Origin: Hygrophila difformis | Taxonomy: Eukaryota > Streptophyta > Magnoliopsida > Lamiales > Acanthaceae | DNA length: 64,000 nt | Direction: 5' to 3' | Assembly (NCBI GenBank): GCA_030278955.1 | Contig: JAOANR010000005.1 | Span: 28,449,849-28,513,848, forward strand | In this document: positions 34,879 through 47,876 of the stretch, piece by piece | How the letters are laid out: each line of letters begins with the position of its first letter | Position numbering within the stretch: the first letter of the stretch is position 1 | Made by a program: the position numbers and the translations under genes | Notes under the pieces: generated by a model | Database searches by the model: none | Told to the model about the DNA's origin: nothing | What the model saw: the letters and a program-made list of their open reading frames with translations, nothing else

Positions 34879-34891
34879 AAGGGGGGGAGGA
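34879..34891 (+). other. E2 polypurine tract
   Basis: AAGGGGGGGAGGA lies directly before the 3' LTR start TGTAATACC. Confidence 0.88.
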
Positions 34892-37800
34892 TGTAATACC
34901 CCGTAAGAATGCATATGCATTTATTTCGAAACTCGAATATTTTGTATCCCAAATAAATTCTTTTTGAACTACGTAATGACTTGATCCCTTCACAGGGTAC
35001 GTAGGCAACTTGGAAATTTCAATTCTGGGTTCAGTCAAATAATATCAAACAACAAAACACAATGATACAATCGCAATCAATCAATCGATCAATAAGTCGC
35101 GCAACTTCGGGGACGAAGTTGATTCTTAAGGAGGATAGATTGTAATACCATAGAAATTGCCCGAAATATATATATGAATATATATTTTTGATTAATTCAC
35201 TAAGTAGATTTTTAATCAAATCTATATATATTTATATGTTCAAATATTTGCTTAAAGATTAGTATATTATTTTCTACAAAACATACTTTGAAAAATTATA
35301 TATATTTGTCTTTTCAAATAAATATATGGATTTCAATATCAAGTGTAATAAGTATATGGTTCATAGAATATTTTAAATCCATATACAAGTTTATATACAC
35401 ATATATACCTTGGTCTTGAAATAATCTTTCCAAACATGTACACATGTATATACATGTATATATTTACATGTTTAAATTATAATGAGAATTATCTATTTTC
35501 TATATATCCTTGATTAATCATTCTACCCATATATTTTTTATTATGGAATTATTCTAGAATGCCATAATATAATTGGGAATAATTTGACTATGGTTTGAAA
35601 TTTGTAGGGTGGAATATTAATCATATCTTGTCATTTTCAAATAAAGAATATATTCCTTTTTGAAGCTATGTATGACTTACAAGATCACAAAAATTCCCAC
35701 ATTATGATTTTTTTTAAGATAAGAATCTTAATATATATATAAAAAAAAAATTTAAAAAAAAAAAAAAAAAAGTTACTGTAGCATGCTACTGTAGCAAGCT
35801 ACTGTAGCATGCTACTGTAGCAGTCGGGCATTATGTGTTTTTGGCGACTTTTTGCCATTTTTTGGGTCCCAAAGGTGGGAATCTTGATCTATCACGGGGG
35901 AGGCATATTTTGGAAGTTATTAGCTGTCCCTAACACCTCATTTCAGTCATCAACACCCAAAGTTTCCTCCAAAACTCTCCCAAAACTCTCCCAAAGCCAA
36001 ACACCCTTCCGGCGGACTTTCCGGCGAATTTCCGGCAACCAAATCCGACCAAGGAAGTGTGTAGATCAAGGATTGCAGGCTTTGGATTGTTGGTAAGATG
36101 TTAATCAAGTTTCCATATGGTTTTAAGATCATAAACATCATCCTAACTTAAGAATCTTCGTATTCAAACACAAATCGGAGCCAAGGGAAGAATAAATCGG
36201 GTGGAAGAGATTCGTTCGTGACATCCCGTGGATTCCGGACGACCCCGTGACTTCCTAAACATCATCCCCACTGTAAGTTAACCTTACTATGGTTTTGGGT
36301 GACTTAAAATGCAACCAAACATAGAGATTCAACTCAAGAAAATTAATAAAAATCTGTCAACAAGAGAAACCCTCAACGCAGCGTTTTCGTATGAATTTTT
36401 CGAACCTCTAAAGCTGCTCAAACAATAAAACTCAAAACATGAAAAGTGTTCCTAAGACTTTGATTTAGCTTCTGTAAAAATTTTAGAATTTTTCATGATG
36501 TTTTGAAACCTGAAACCAACCCAAAACCGAAGAGTATTAAATCTGGATCTTAGAACTTTGGCAGATTTCACTCTCAATCTTGTTGGTTATTTTGACCTTG
36601 GATCTAGGCCGATCTAGGATTGGAGTTGAACATAAGAATTGTAGATCTATGAGTTTGGAATATTACTGTAAGTTTTTAGAATTTTTCGTTGAGATTTGAG
36701 CCTCCGAATCTGAGCCGATCCGATCTGCGTTAGAACCGAATTCACGAACCTTGACAGATTTCATTATCAAACTTGACGAGCAAAACTCTTACTTCGAGTG
36801 TTCAAACCTGAAAACTCAAAACTAAGATTTTGATCCAAAGATCTTAAGCTATATTGTGTAAAAATTTCAGAAATTTTCATCAAGTTTTGATACCCCAAAT
36901 CGTGTCGGACATATTCTGCGTTTTTAAGAATTGTCAAAGGATGACAGATTTCATAACCGATCTTGAGGAGCTTATTCCTATCATTTCTAGCACGAACTAA
37001 TCTTTGAGTTCTAAACAAAAGTTGCATATAATCATGTCTAGTATATGCATATGAAATTTCAGAATTTTTGGAGTCCATTTAATATGATAAAAAGTCAAAT
37101 CTTTGAAAGGTGTCAAACCTGAATCCTGACAGCTTTTTGTTTCTGTCGAAAACTCGATTTTTGACATGCTTCCCATCGTTTTTCCGAAAAACTTAAAACA
37201 CAAAAGTTGTTCATTGGGATGATTTTGAGATACTGTGAAAATTTCAGATCAATCGCCTAAGAAATGGATTTTTAAACCAAAAAGGCGTAAACTGTGACGC
37301 CAAATGATTTTTAAATCGAAGAGATTTTGAAATTCGAAACAAACGGTCGAGACGTTGAAATACGATATATCTATACTTTTGAAAAATCCCGTTACACCAA
37401 ATAAAAACACATTTTCTTAAAAGAATTCTTTTGAAACATTGGGGATTTGTGACCAAGTTTGATATTATCAATATGGATCATACGGTTATTTATGAGCCCT
37501 CCTGGCGAATGGTTATTTATGAGACTAGCGGACATAAGAGCCCTAGTGAAATGTTATTTATGAGGCTTGTGGACATAAGAGCCCAAGCGAACGGCTAGTG
37601 GACATAAGAGCCCTGGCGAATGGTTATTTATGAGACTTGTGGACATAAGAGCCCAAGGTGAAATATTGATTATGAGGATTGCGGTCACAAGAGCCCTGGT
37701 GAATGGTGAACTATAAAAGAAACGAAAAATATTTTGAGAAATGGTTACGTAACGGGAGAATAAAAGATTTAATATTTTAAGTATTTATTTATTTATGCTT

Positions 37801-38363
37801 TGCAAATCATTTTACTATGTAAGTTGAATTATGATCACGTGAAAATACTTATTTTAAATCATGCCATTTATTTATTAGTGGATGATTAACTTATATTGTG
37901 TATTACCTACAAATATCTTTTTATTAAATTTAATTAAAGGCTTTGAAACCCCTAACCCATGCTATGTGTTAACTTACTCAGCGCGTTTTTGCTGACCCAA
38001 ACCATTTATCCCCTTTTTCTTACAGAGTCTGAAGAATATGCATCATCATATGCATACTGGGAATTTTTGGGGATTTCATTATATTTTAAATCCCTGCATT
38101 AATTACGACTTGCATGAACGGGCCTGTTTAACCCGTGTTTTGGCCATGTCGGCCCTTATACTTTATTTCCGCTGCACAATTTATATTTCCGCTGCAACTT
38201 TGATGTATTAATTTTAAATTATATATGAATGGGCTGTTTGAATATTTTAAATTCTGAAAAACCATAGCCTTGCATCTCTTTAGTGAGCTCGGAGAAACCG
38301 TGTCTTGCTAGGGAGGTGTGGCGGTGGCATCCCGGCCTGGGTTACCAAAACCGGGGTGTTACA
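34892..38363 (+). repeat. E2 3' LTR (3472 bp)
   Basis: A copy of 30838-34309 with the same length and no noticed difference. It ends at the CTCAG duplication, after which E6 gag resumes in frame. Confidence 0.93.
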
Positions 38364-38930
38364 CTCAGGGAGTGCAGGAGCGCAGTACCACACAAAGGCC
38401 CAGGGCGTACCAACAATTAGCCGAGCCGAAGTGGCTCAAAGATTCAAGATGATGGAGCAATGCTCTCTGGATAGTCCATCCCCCGGAAGCAAAGAAGACT
38501 GCCTCAACTACGTCTACTAGAGACAAGAACTGAAGGGATTATATCATGGAATTCCTTTGCTTGAACAGGAAAAGGTTGACCTTGCTATCAACAAGTTTAC
38601 GGGAAAAATGCGACCGTGGTGGTTAAACTATCTGAAGGTGTTATCCATGCAAGGCCAGCCCCGACCTTCCACCTGGAAAGAACTCATCAGCATATTAGAT
38701 AGAAGATTCCTTGTGAACCATTGGGAAAGTGTCATCAAAGGAAAGGCGAATGTTACAGGAATCAGTGACGAAGACAAGCGAACCCGAAATGGCGATCGTC
38801 TATTATCCACCTTTGTGGTTACTAGAACGATGGACACAGTCAAAGAGTTGGTCCAACCTGCACAGAATTTGAACAGAGGGAAAATCTATTCCATTGCCAC
38901 TGTGAAATTTTAAATAATATTGCATCTCTA

Positions 38931-39725
38931 GTGGTGGACAATGGAAGCTGCGCTAATGTCGTCAGCCTGTATGTTGTTCGCAGGTTAGGACTATCAACTG
39001 AAGAACACAATGAGCCATATCGTTTACAATGGGTCAGCGAAAGTGGAATCACCAAGGTCACCAGATGCGCAAAAGTCCCGATTGCCATCGGAACATATTT
39101 TGAGGAGATAATGTGCGACATGATCCCGATGAATACTTGCCACGTATTGCTAGGACGTCCATGGTTATTTGATAAAGATGTAATTTATCAAGGACATGCC
39201 AATTTGATCACTTTCACGCACGAGCGAATGAAATTCATCATCAAATCGTTGTCTCCCAGAACTGTCCAGGCTGATCGAGAAAAATTAAAGGAGAACATCT
39301 GAAGAGAAGAAGAAGCTTTTAAGGCAACTCAGTCAGAGAAGGCGAAGAGCAAGCAAGCTAAAAGCAAAATTGCAAAACATGCTTCTGAGGGCCAAACAAA
39401 AATTTGTTCTTTAATTTTTCGCAATATTCATTATTTTTATGAGCCTAATGATTATGATGCATTTAATTTGGTTAATATTTTTGCAGGTACGGAAGAAAAT
39501 CAAGATGACACGCTTCACAGCCAATCAGGTAAGATTGTTCCAAAATTTGATAAAATCAATTTATCTGATACTCGTCATGATGTTTGCAGGGCATGGAAAT
39601 TGCAAGCCAAGAAGGACGACCGACTGGAATTCAAATTGGGAGTCGAATTAGAAGAATACCACTGCATTTCGGATTCCATTTCTGACGATTCTATTGATAA
39701 ATTTTGTTTTACAGAATTAATTTAA
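38931..39725 (+). pseudogene. E6 retropepsin-like ORF with novel tail
   Basis: The frame opens VVDNGSCANVVS, a form of the D-[ST]-G-[AS] retropepsin active site with Asn in the second place, and continues to CHVLLGRPWLFDKDV, the conserved C-terminal protease motif of plant Ty3/gypsy elements. A TGA at 39300-39302 interrupts; reading on in the same frame gives a Lys-rich part, then an acidic tail (DSISDDSIDKFCFTELI) to 39725. No reverse transcriptase follows where one is expected. It lies in a different frame from gag, 17 nt downstream. Whether the DNGS site would be active is doubtful. Confidence 0.68.
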
Positions 39726-39824
39726 AAATGCGGTACTTACGGACTTTCGGTTTGTGCAAGGCTAAAATTTTCGGTTGATCCTGCCGGAGTAACTTCTCTT
39801 CCAGCTTTGATGTCCAAAGCTTTT
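39726..39824 (+). other. E6 3' untranslated stretch
   Basis: A short non-coding segment ending at the polypurine tract. It contains a chance match to the 5' end of small-subunit rRNA at 39771-39789, discussed under rejected items. Confidence 0.5.
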
Positions 39825-39838
39825 GAAGGGGGAGATGA
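39825..39838 (+). other. E6 polypurine tract
   Basis: GAAGGGGGAGATGA lies directly before TGGCATGG of the 3' LTR. Confidence 0.8.
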
Positions 39839-40761
39839 TGGCATGGATGCCCGGATCAACCCGAGTAAGAAGGCGGATCAAATTTGGATAGCCGGAAACC
39901 CACCGGAGCATCGTCGGAAGATCGCCGGAGTATTGCCAGAATTCTGCCGGATTTCGGCAAGTCAACGCCGGTCAGCCGCCGGTCAAAGACACCAAGAAAT
40001 TGATTAAGGAACAATTGGACCATTGTTGTTGGGCTAAGGTTTAAAGGTGTTTGGGCTCAATTAATGGAAGGGAAAAAGGGGCCCAATCAGAATTTACCTC
40101 AATCGGCCCAATCCACCAAACCGCAGCCCACCAGTCTTGAACCCATCCGTCCACACACACCAGCCCAGCCCAAGCAGCACCCCCTTGGTCCAATTCAACT
40201 CAGGCCAGCCCAATTCCATTCGAGCCCAACAACTCCAACAGCCAGCCCAACTCAAAGTCGACCCAAGGTGACGGAGGCCCATCCAGATCGCCACCCTCAT
40301 CCGTGCTCAACGCCGATCGTCTTCTCCGGCGAGGGCTCCTGTCCCCGTTCTCCTTCCGGCAACGAAGCTACGTCGCCCTCCCGTCTCCTCCGTCGTTCCT
40401 ATCATCTCCGAACAACTCAGCAGCCATCGACGTTTCCTCCATCGTCGCCGGCCACCATCTTCATCTCCGGAAAACCCTCGCCGCTGCAACTCCACCAACA
40501 CCCGCAGCTCGGCCTCCTCCGGAAGCGCCCTCTCACCACCGCTTTTGCCAACAACCGAAGCAGCCGCCATCCTCGCGGACCTGTTCCCCAAGACGCCTGC
40601 AACTCCCGGCCATGGAGTCCCCATCTCCGGCAGCCACGAGCGTCGTCCGTCTCTCCTCCGGAACCTCACCTGCGACGTCCACAAGCTATTGGCAGCCCTT
40701 GGGATGAACCATGGCACCTCCGGCAGTGTCTCCAGTCACCTTGTTCAACTCCGGCGAGACC
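39839..40761 (+). repeat. E6 3' LTR, first 923 bp, interrupted by E3
   Basis: It matches 23438-24365 with substitutions and small indels and stops at CGAGACC, where the 5' LTR continues CCGAAAACC. E3 begins at this point. Confidence 0.88.
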
Positions 40762-41097
40762 TGATAATGGCCAAAATTGACCATTATTTTCAATCCATTT
40801 CCGTGTCTGAGACGGACATTCTGATCGTGATTCCATCTTATTTCAATAAGAAAGCAGTTGAATTTGACAGATTAATGCGAGTTTGTAAAAACATCGAGCC
40901 GGTAATAAAAAGACACAAAACATACAATTTTTAATTGTATTTGTGTTAGAAAAATCCAAAAACATAAAAAGAAGGAAAAAGAAAAGAGAAAGGAATGAAA
41001 AGATGGGCAAAAGAATAAAAGAGCCCACAAAAATCCAAAAAGATGGAAAAAAGATTTAAAATCCCACAACTGAAATTTGGTTAAGTGTTAAAGCATA

Positions 41098-42791
41098 ATT
41101 CGAATTGTGTGCAATTCGAATTAATTCGAATTGCACAACAATTCGAATTGCTGAAGAGAGCAAAGAATTGGTTAAGTGTTGGAAGGGATGCAGAAGTCTA
41201 ATTCGAATTGTTCAAGTTCGAATTAATTCAAATTAGGGAATGAAGAGAGAAGAAACCCAAAGGCAAGAAGAAGATGCAATTCGAATTGTCCAATTCGAAT
41301 TAATTCGAATTGGCACAAACAATTCGAATTGCCAACAAGTGCAAGGAAGCCAAGCAGAAACCCTCATCCAATTCGAGAAAAGACCAATTCGAATTATCCT
41401 AACAATTCGAATTGATAACTGAAGGCCAAAATCCCAGCTCAATGAAGAGATCTCACAATTCGAATTAATTCGAATTGGTTGAGATAATTCGAACTACACT
41501 CAAAAATTCATCAGAAGCTGTGGAGCATGGACTCAACACTGGTGGGCCTAGGATTTCGAAGATTGTCTATAAAAGCAGACCTTCCACAACAGAATTAAGA
41601 TTTCAAGAATTTTGCCAAAAAGCAGCTTGGGACAAAAAGAACAGCAGGAGGTTCCACACCCCTTAAGGGTTAGGTAGGTAGTTAGTTTAGTTTAGTTTAT
41701 TTTCTTGCAAGTAGTGTAATCTTTACATGCTTTGATTTTAGTTTAGTATAGAAGCAGTTTGTGTAACCCCTAGAGTAGCCATTTTCCATAATTTTTACAA
41801 GCTTTTTAGTTAGAATAGACCCTACCTTCAAGTTAATGATGGTCTTGGGTTCTTTATTTTGCTTTCAAAGTGCCAATACAAGGAAAATTTCCAGAAATGG
41901 TGTTATTCATGTGTTATGGCACTCTTTAATGCTTTCCCTAGAAATAAATGCTTAGTATGTTTGTTTGTTTCAACTAGGTTACATTTATTATGTCCTAGTT
42001 GACATTCAAACTTAATAAATGCATGTTTGGTGGGTTTTTGGTTTGATTTTGTACCTTAGAGCTTCAAATAAGTGTTCTTAGATTTTAGATGTTTTTAGGT
42101 TTGTTGATATCTATTTTTATGCTTTATTTTTCCTGCTTTAATCCTATTTCATACTGCCTTAGATAACTTGAGTGTTCTTAGTTTATTCATGCAGTTCGTA
42201 GATAACTAGATGTTTTGGGTTCTTTGATCTTTGATCCTTTGTTTGTAGAAATAGGGTTTGAATCTTGCCAATACCCACTGGACATGTATTTGGTTTATTT
42301 CTTGAAAATCTCACTAGGGTGGCTGTGAAATGACATTGATGTGAAATGAGGGATTTAGTAAATCTAAACCCATCATTACAGCACAGTGTTCACCTAACCC
42401 ATACTTGTGAGAACAAAAATTGTTGTTGCTCGAAAATGTGTAATTCGAATTAAGGAAATTCGAATTATCTCGAATTGCCCAAGAAATTCGAATTGCACAT
42501 CCAAAAAGTTCCCTCATGTGGTTTTCAATCAATTCGAATTCTCTAATTCGAATTAATTCGAATTGGTTCAACAATTCGAATTGGGAAAGGAAACCACATT
42601 GTATTGCATACCATCCATTCATGCCTTAGTTTATTTCTCCATCTCTTACCAATTCGAATTGTCCAATTCGAATTAATTCGAATTGCTGGACAATTCGAAT
42701 TCACCTTCCCCTTGAGGTAAATGCCTTAGTCAATTTGAGCAAGAAAAGGACTTCGCCAATTCGAGTTGTCCAATTCGAATTAATTCGAATT
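41098..42791 (+). repeat. TTCGAA palindrome modules in E3 5' LTR
   Basis: The 20-bp palindrome AATTCGAATTAATTCGAATT occurs about six times (around 41118, 41295, 41462, 42545, 42665, 42773), usually with single AATTCGAATT sites on both sides. Flanking bases extend the palindrome in different ways. Copies in the 3' LTR lie at 59520-61230. Confidence 0.85.
41567..41575 (+). promoter_or_regulatory. TATA box of E3 5' LTR
   Basis: CTATAAAAG stands about 805 bp into the LTR; the 3' LTR copy is at 59994-60002. Palindrome modules lie upstream (41098-41480) and further downstream. Confidence 0.6.
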
Positions 42792-45390
42792 TGTAACACC
42801 CCGGTTTTTGGTAACCCAGGTCGGGATGTCACCGCCACATCTCCCTAGTAAGACACGGTTTCTCCGAGCTTACTAAAGAGATGCAAGGCTAGGTATTGCA
42901 GTGTTTGAAACATTTAAAGCATTCAAAATAGCCCATACAATATAATCCAAAATTAATAATAGCATAGCGCAGCGGAAATATTTAGTTTAGTACAGTATCG
43001 CAGCGGAAAATATAAAAAGGGCCGACATGGCCAAAACACGGGTTAAACAGGCCCGTTCATAACGTAGTCTACGTACGAAATTTAAAAGCAAAATAAAAGT
43101 TCCCAAAATCCCATGCATGATTCGTGCTCACACATGCTCATTCCACATATTCTGTAAAGAAAGGAATAAAAATGGTTTTGATCAGCAAAATTGCTGAGTA
43201 AGTTAACACATGCATGATCGTAGGGTTTAAAAGCCATAACTTTAATAATTTAACAAAAGCATGATAATAACATAATATTTGATTTCATATAATCCATATC
43301 ATATAGCACAATCTATCTCAGGCTCTATTTAATAACACATACCACATGGTTTAATCATAAAAGCCATAATTTTAAATAAAGCATTTAAATAATTTAATTG
43401 GACAACAATATAATTTAATCTAGTTTAATTTAATTTAGAATCCCCGTTACATTCCCGATTTGGTATTTCAAGTTTCACGATAGAAATCGCGATGTCAACA
43501 AGTTTAGCCGGTAGCCCGGCGGCCGCAGCCGTATCAGCCATACCCAGTACCACTCCGGAGCCTCGGGAACCCATACGGATATTCACGAGAGTGTAGGCTC
43601 TAAGTTTCGCCGTTTTGGCAATATCACATTTCAAGTATAGCGCGCGGGGTCACCATCGTCCATTACGGCACGAAGTGAATCGTTAGGGGGCACCCTGCAG
43701 AGCACTCACCCCTAATTTTAATTTATCAAGTTTGTAAGGGGATTTAGTTTTTAAAATCTGCCTTCCAATGTATTAATTTAGAAATAATATCTCAATTCGT
43801 TTCAACCCTAAAGGTTAATTCCATGTTTCAACAAGATTTCAAGATTTCGTTCGGTAAATCACAGTTTACTCCAAAATTCGTCTAAAATCAGATTTAATTC
43901 CAAAAATTCCAAAATTTCATATCTGACTCGGAAACATCAAGATCTACAGCTTTCATGTTTTAACTTTTTCAATCCGAGATACCTAAGTAGGTCAAAAACG
44001 CCAATTTTCGCATAAGAAGAAATCTGTCCGAGTTTAATACATCACAGTTCAAAGATTTCAATTTCTACCATATCAATTCAACTCCAATTTTAATGAAATT
44101 TGACAGGGATCATCTTAAGACATTTATCTACAACTTTCATGTTCGGCCAAAGATCTAAAACAGCTTAGATCCTATGTCAAAAACGTGATCAAGATCATTC
44201 CTAAGTTCTGTCCAAGATTTCAAGAACTAGGTTCAAACAGTTCGGTTTCAGCGGGTTTTCACATATCAAATCAACTCCATAAATTCTCAAATTTTTACAG
44301 TAGCTAGGACTAAGTCTTAGGAACGTTTTTCATCTTTTAAGTTTTTCCGTTTGAGTTCGTTTTAAAGGTCGGAAAAATTCAACAATTCTGTTGCGTCGGT
44401 AGGAAAACAAAAGTGGACAGATTTATGATTCTTGTCAAATCTTTTAGGTTTCGAATGTTTTAAAATCTCCCAAAACCATGTAAGGTTAACTTACAGTGTC
44501 TATGAACGTCGGGAATGTCCAATTCGGAGGCGTGGCTTCCAGATCACCGTTTCTCCTCTCCGTTCGTCGGGTTCTACGATCTAGATTCGATACGGGGGTG
44601 TAGAAAGAAAAAGGAGATAATTAGGATTCGTTTTTGAATCGTTTATTGAATAAAGATTGGACCGAGACTTACCACGACTATGGAGATCTGTAGAGAAACT
44701 CGTCCCACAGCGTTCGTCTTGGTTTCGTGCCTCCGACGACTCCGGATTTAGGGTTTCGAACGTATAGAATGTTGTAGGGTTTTGTAAACTTGTTCGGGGC
44801 TCCCAAGGGGCTTATTTATAGAATTCTCAATCCCTAGGGCGTCCACAACCGACCTAGAAGTCTGGAGTCGAGAGATGTTCAACCGAAAGTCGAAAAATCC
44901 GCGTTCGGGTGAGAGATTCACGCAACAAACAAATCTGTCATGTGGCGCGGTCGTGGCGCGGCTTTCCCCATTGGGCGCGCGGCCACCGCGCCGTCTTCGC
45001 CTGGACTCGGTCCGGGCGGGTCGTGCGATCCGTCGTGCTTTTCCGCCTCTCTTTCGGGTTTCTATCCCTCTATGCTCCCGAATTCCGATTTCCGGGGTAT
45101 ATTCGGGTTCATACTTTCTCTCTAATTTTATTCTTAGTCTAGTTGGATGTTTTGGACTCGAATACTCGAGTTCATTAGTGTCGGGTTTTGGTGTACCATT
45201 TATCCATCCTTTTATTGAATTAAATTCCTTTAATTCATTTTTAAGTAAAAATCTCGTTTCTCATTTCCTTATCTTTATTTATTTCTTTTATTTGCTGGAT
45301 TTGTTTATTTATTTATAGTATTTATTTTATTTATTATTTGTTTATTTAATTATTGTTTTATGTTATGTTGGAAAATTCTCGGGTATTACA
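42792..45390 (-). repeat. S2: solo Tekay-type LTR, short form (2599 bp)
   Basis: It starts TGTAACACC and ends GTATTACA on the plus strand, so it is in the same minus orientation as E1. Perfect duplications GAATT lie at 42787-42791 and 45391-45395. The uninterrupted site is visible in the 3' LTR of E3 near 61220. It lacks the extra 202 bp of S1. Confidence 0.95.
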
Positions 45391-47876
45391 GAATTGGTCA
45401 ATAATTCGAATTAGATGATGTTCCAATTTCTGGCAATGATCAATTGGGTAAAGTAATACTTCATCCTTCATGCATTCTCATTTCGAATTACCCCAATAAT
45501 TCGAATTGAACTATCCTTTTATTTTGAAAACTCCAAAAACATTTTCTTTCATGATTTGTGTAAGTTGCATGGATGTATTGGGCCTGGGTCCAATTCATCT
45601 GATTTCTATCCATTACACATTTCAACCCATTAGTGTCCACTTGTTGTGTGCTTAACACCCACACAATACAAAAAATATTTTCTTACTTTCTTATTTTCTC
45701 GTTCATTGTGTGTATGAACGGATAATGAAAAACACCACAGATTAATGTTGGTGAAAGGTCCCTTCACAGGGATATCGACTAACCCGTCTTCTGTTTGTCA
45801 ATCATTATCTGTTATTTTGCATGATCTGGTTAGTGGTTAGTGGAAGCTTCGGCGAGCGTTCTCTTCACTAAGAGTTTCGATTAGTCACTCAGCCAATTCC
45901 TAATCAGATACAGTTTTAATTTTCCTTATCTTAATTTCTCAACCTGAATTCAAGTTGCAATAGTATTAACTGATGTCGACCAACATCAGTTAAGACATAT
46001 TACAGCAAGAAATATGTGGGTTTTTCTTCCACTCACAGACAAAAGAAAACTAAATGACGGCGGTCACCGTTGTTTGGAATTCTTTTTGTCTAAAATCAAC
46101 CATCTGGAAAAATTGGGAACCGGACAGCAGATGTTTGCAGTCCGGAAAACCCCAACTATCTCTGGCACTCTTTTTAGCCGATTTCTTCTCATCTCAGGCT
46201 AATTCACCTTTGTGTATCGCATTCTGTCTAACCCCACCATATATTTTGGGGTGTTTTATTTTCCTTTTCATATACTTGTATGCATGATACTATTATGTAG
46301 TTGTTCTGGTCTTATTGCTATTTTGGGGATCCTTCCCCTTGGACATAGAAGTCTTGATTTAAATCAGATGCTGCATAATAAATTTCCAACAAAAATTCCT
46401 TTGTAAAATCCGGATCGGAGTACGGGATAAATTCAACAGTTATGACTAATTCATCTTCCACTGGGGGTTGATTTTGAGAGCTTAGAAGCAGAGTCAGCGA
46501 TTAGGTCTCATCTAGACTGAAAGGATCTGTGTTTTAATTGAGAGTCTAGTACCTGTCTAGGGAATGATTTTCAGATATTCATTTGCTTCTCAAAATTGCT
46601 GTGTGTTGGAAATCTGATATTAGATATCGCATTAAGTCAATATCCACTTGGGTGTAGATGAGATGTGATAAATAATACTAGAGGAACAACATATAGGCCT
46701 TGGTGAATTTCTAAGGTATGGTTGAGTATTCCTTCGACTACTATCTTCTTCTGCCAAAGTCTAGAATTGAGTCTTGAGTGAGTACATCCGGAATAGGTTC
46801 ATTTATGGATCTGTTTCATTTAGTTTGTATCTCATAACTACCCAGATGTTGTAAGCCCTGTGGCTTATTGATATCTCGGGGGTTCTTGATCTGCATCTGG
46901 TCACCAAGACCAGGGGCTCTTTTATACTAACGGAAAGAGACGTTTTTAACGATTCCGAGTGATAGATTTAAATGCTTTCTTTACAGCTTTCTTACTGCTT
47001 TCCTTTTAAATGCTTTCATAGAGGTCACTCGGAAGAATTAGGGGCTGTCCATCTGTTAAAAGGTTTGAGAGTTATGGAATGGTTTGGGGCTTGATTTGAA
47101 ACTTTGGGTGTGACATGGGGGTATGATAGGAGTACTTGGCATGTCAACTAATGATATGTTAGGTGTTACTTATCCACCATAGATACATAATGTAACTTCA
47201 CAAGGCCTGTGAAGGGAGTTATAAGTCTGTGGTATCTTAGAAATTGTTGTCTTAAGAGCATGTAAATTCTCACCATAAGTACCTGTCTGTTAAAGGGAAC
47301 ATGGTGCAGGAAGCATAAGAGTTAGCTAATTAAAGGATTATCCCAAGCCAAGATCTGTGTATAAAAATGGAAGTTTAATTGTGTTTCATCTGAATCTTGT
47401 CCAATCTTTATTATTTCCTCCCTGTCCCTTCTGTCATATTTAAACCTGCTTTCTAGATAGTGTAGCATAGTTTCATATTGCTTTCGTAATATAGATTTAA
47501 TTGCTTTCCTCGATCTAATTTACCATGCTTTGTAGGATAATTTTTACTGCTTTCGTGATCTGGTTTAATTTATGTCAAGTAGTTGTTAGAAACCCTTGCA
47601 AAACTTGAAACGAGTAACCGAGTGGAAAATCTTAGTAAACGACGTGGGCCCTGCTTCCATCGCACATCCTTCAGTGAACGATCCGGTACTTACTATAAAT
47701 TACTGCAATTTTTGACCCGTGCGCTTTCGGGAGCACAGTTTCTTGACACGAGTAAATAAAAAGACAACATTTTGAGAAAATACTCATGTAGTGGGAAGAG
47801 CACCATGAAATTGGAAGTTATATTTAGACGGTTCTTCAACCCCCCGGCAGCGCAATGAAACTCATCAAAAGTTTCA

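Larger units (their letters stand above)
30838..38363 (+). mobile_element. E2: very young LARD-like Tekay derivative (large LTRs, 582-bp interior)
   Basis: Two 3472-bp LTRs (30838-34309 and 34892-38363) enclose only 582 bp. The flanks are CTCAG on both sides (30833-30837 and 38364-38368). By eye I found no difference between the LTRs in the blocks compared, so the insertion is very recent. The interior holds a primer site, leader, the first 13 gag codons, then the pol 3' end and polypurine tract. It cannot move by itself and must use enzymes from a relative, probably a Tekay element with the same LTR. Confidence 0.93.
29886..38913 (+). pseudogene. gag: E6 gag-like coiled-coil protein, split by E2 and two amber stops
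   Basis: It starts MAGTSDPAIMELLRSLN at 29886. A long coiled-coil region follows, with a duplicated KFERMDA heptad and many acidic/basic heptads. A TAG lies at 30288-30290 in an otherwise open frame. At 30837 E2 is inserted. Removing E2 and one CTCAG copy restores the frame exactly at 38369, leading into VPTISRAEVAQRF. A second TAG follows at 38518-38520, then a capsid-like part (KVDLAINKFTGKMRPWW, WKELISILDRRFL) to the stop at 38911-38913. The Trp-Trp and RRFL motifs resemble Ty3/gypsy capsid; no zinc knuckle is present. It would package element RNA; now inactive. Confidence 0.72.
23438..40761 (+). mobile_element. E6: non-autonomous gag-protease LTR element (TR-GAG-like), nested host
   Basis: LTR copies start TGGCATGGATGCC at 23438 and 39839. 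A tRNA-iMet primer site follows the first and a purine tract precedes the second. Between them are a long leader, a gag-like gene and a protease-like reading frame, but no reverse transcriptase, RNase H or integrase motif. That fits the terminal-repeat-with-gag class of plant elements that depend on partners. It inserted into E5 gag (5' flank GCAAC) and was then hit by S1, E2 and E3. The rest of its 3' LTR should lie beyond the window. Confidence 0.8.

Noticed and set aside
30838..38363. Tandem genomic duplication of about 4 kb.
   Set aside because: Primer site after the first copy, purine tract before the second, and CTCAG on both outer sides show that these are LTRs of one insertion.
39771..39789. 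TCGGTTGATCCTGCCGGAG looks like the 5' end of archaeal small-subunit rRNA.
   Set aside because: The match is under 20 bases and nothing after it resembles rRNA; it lies in the E6 3' untranslated part. Treated as chance.
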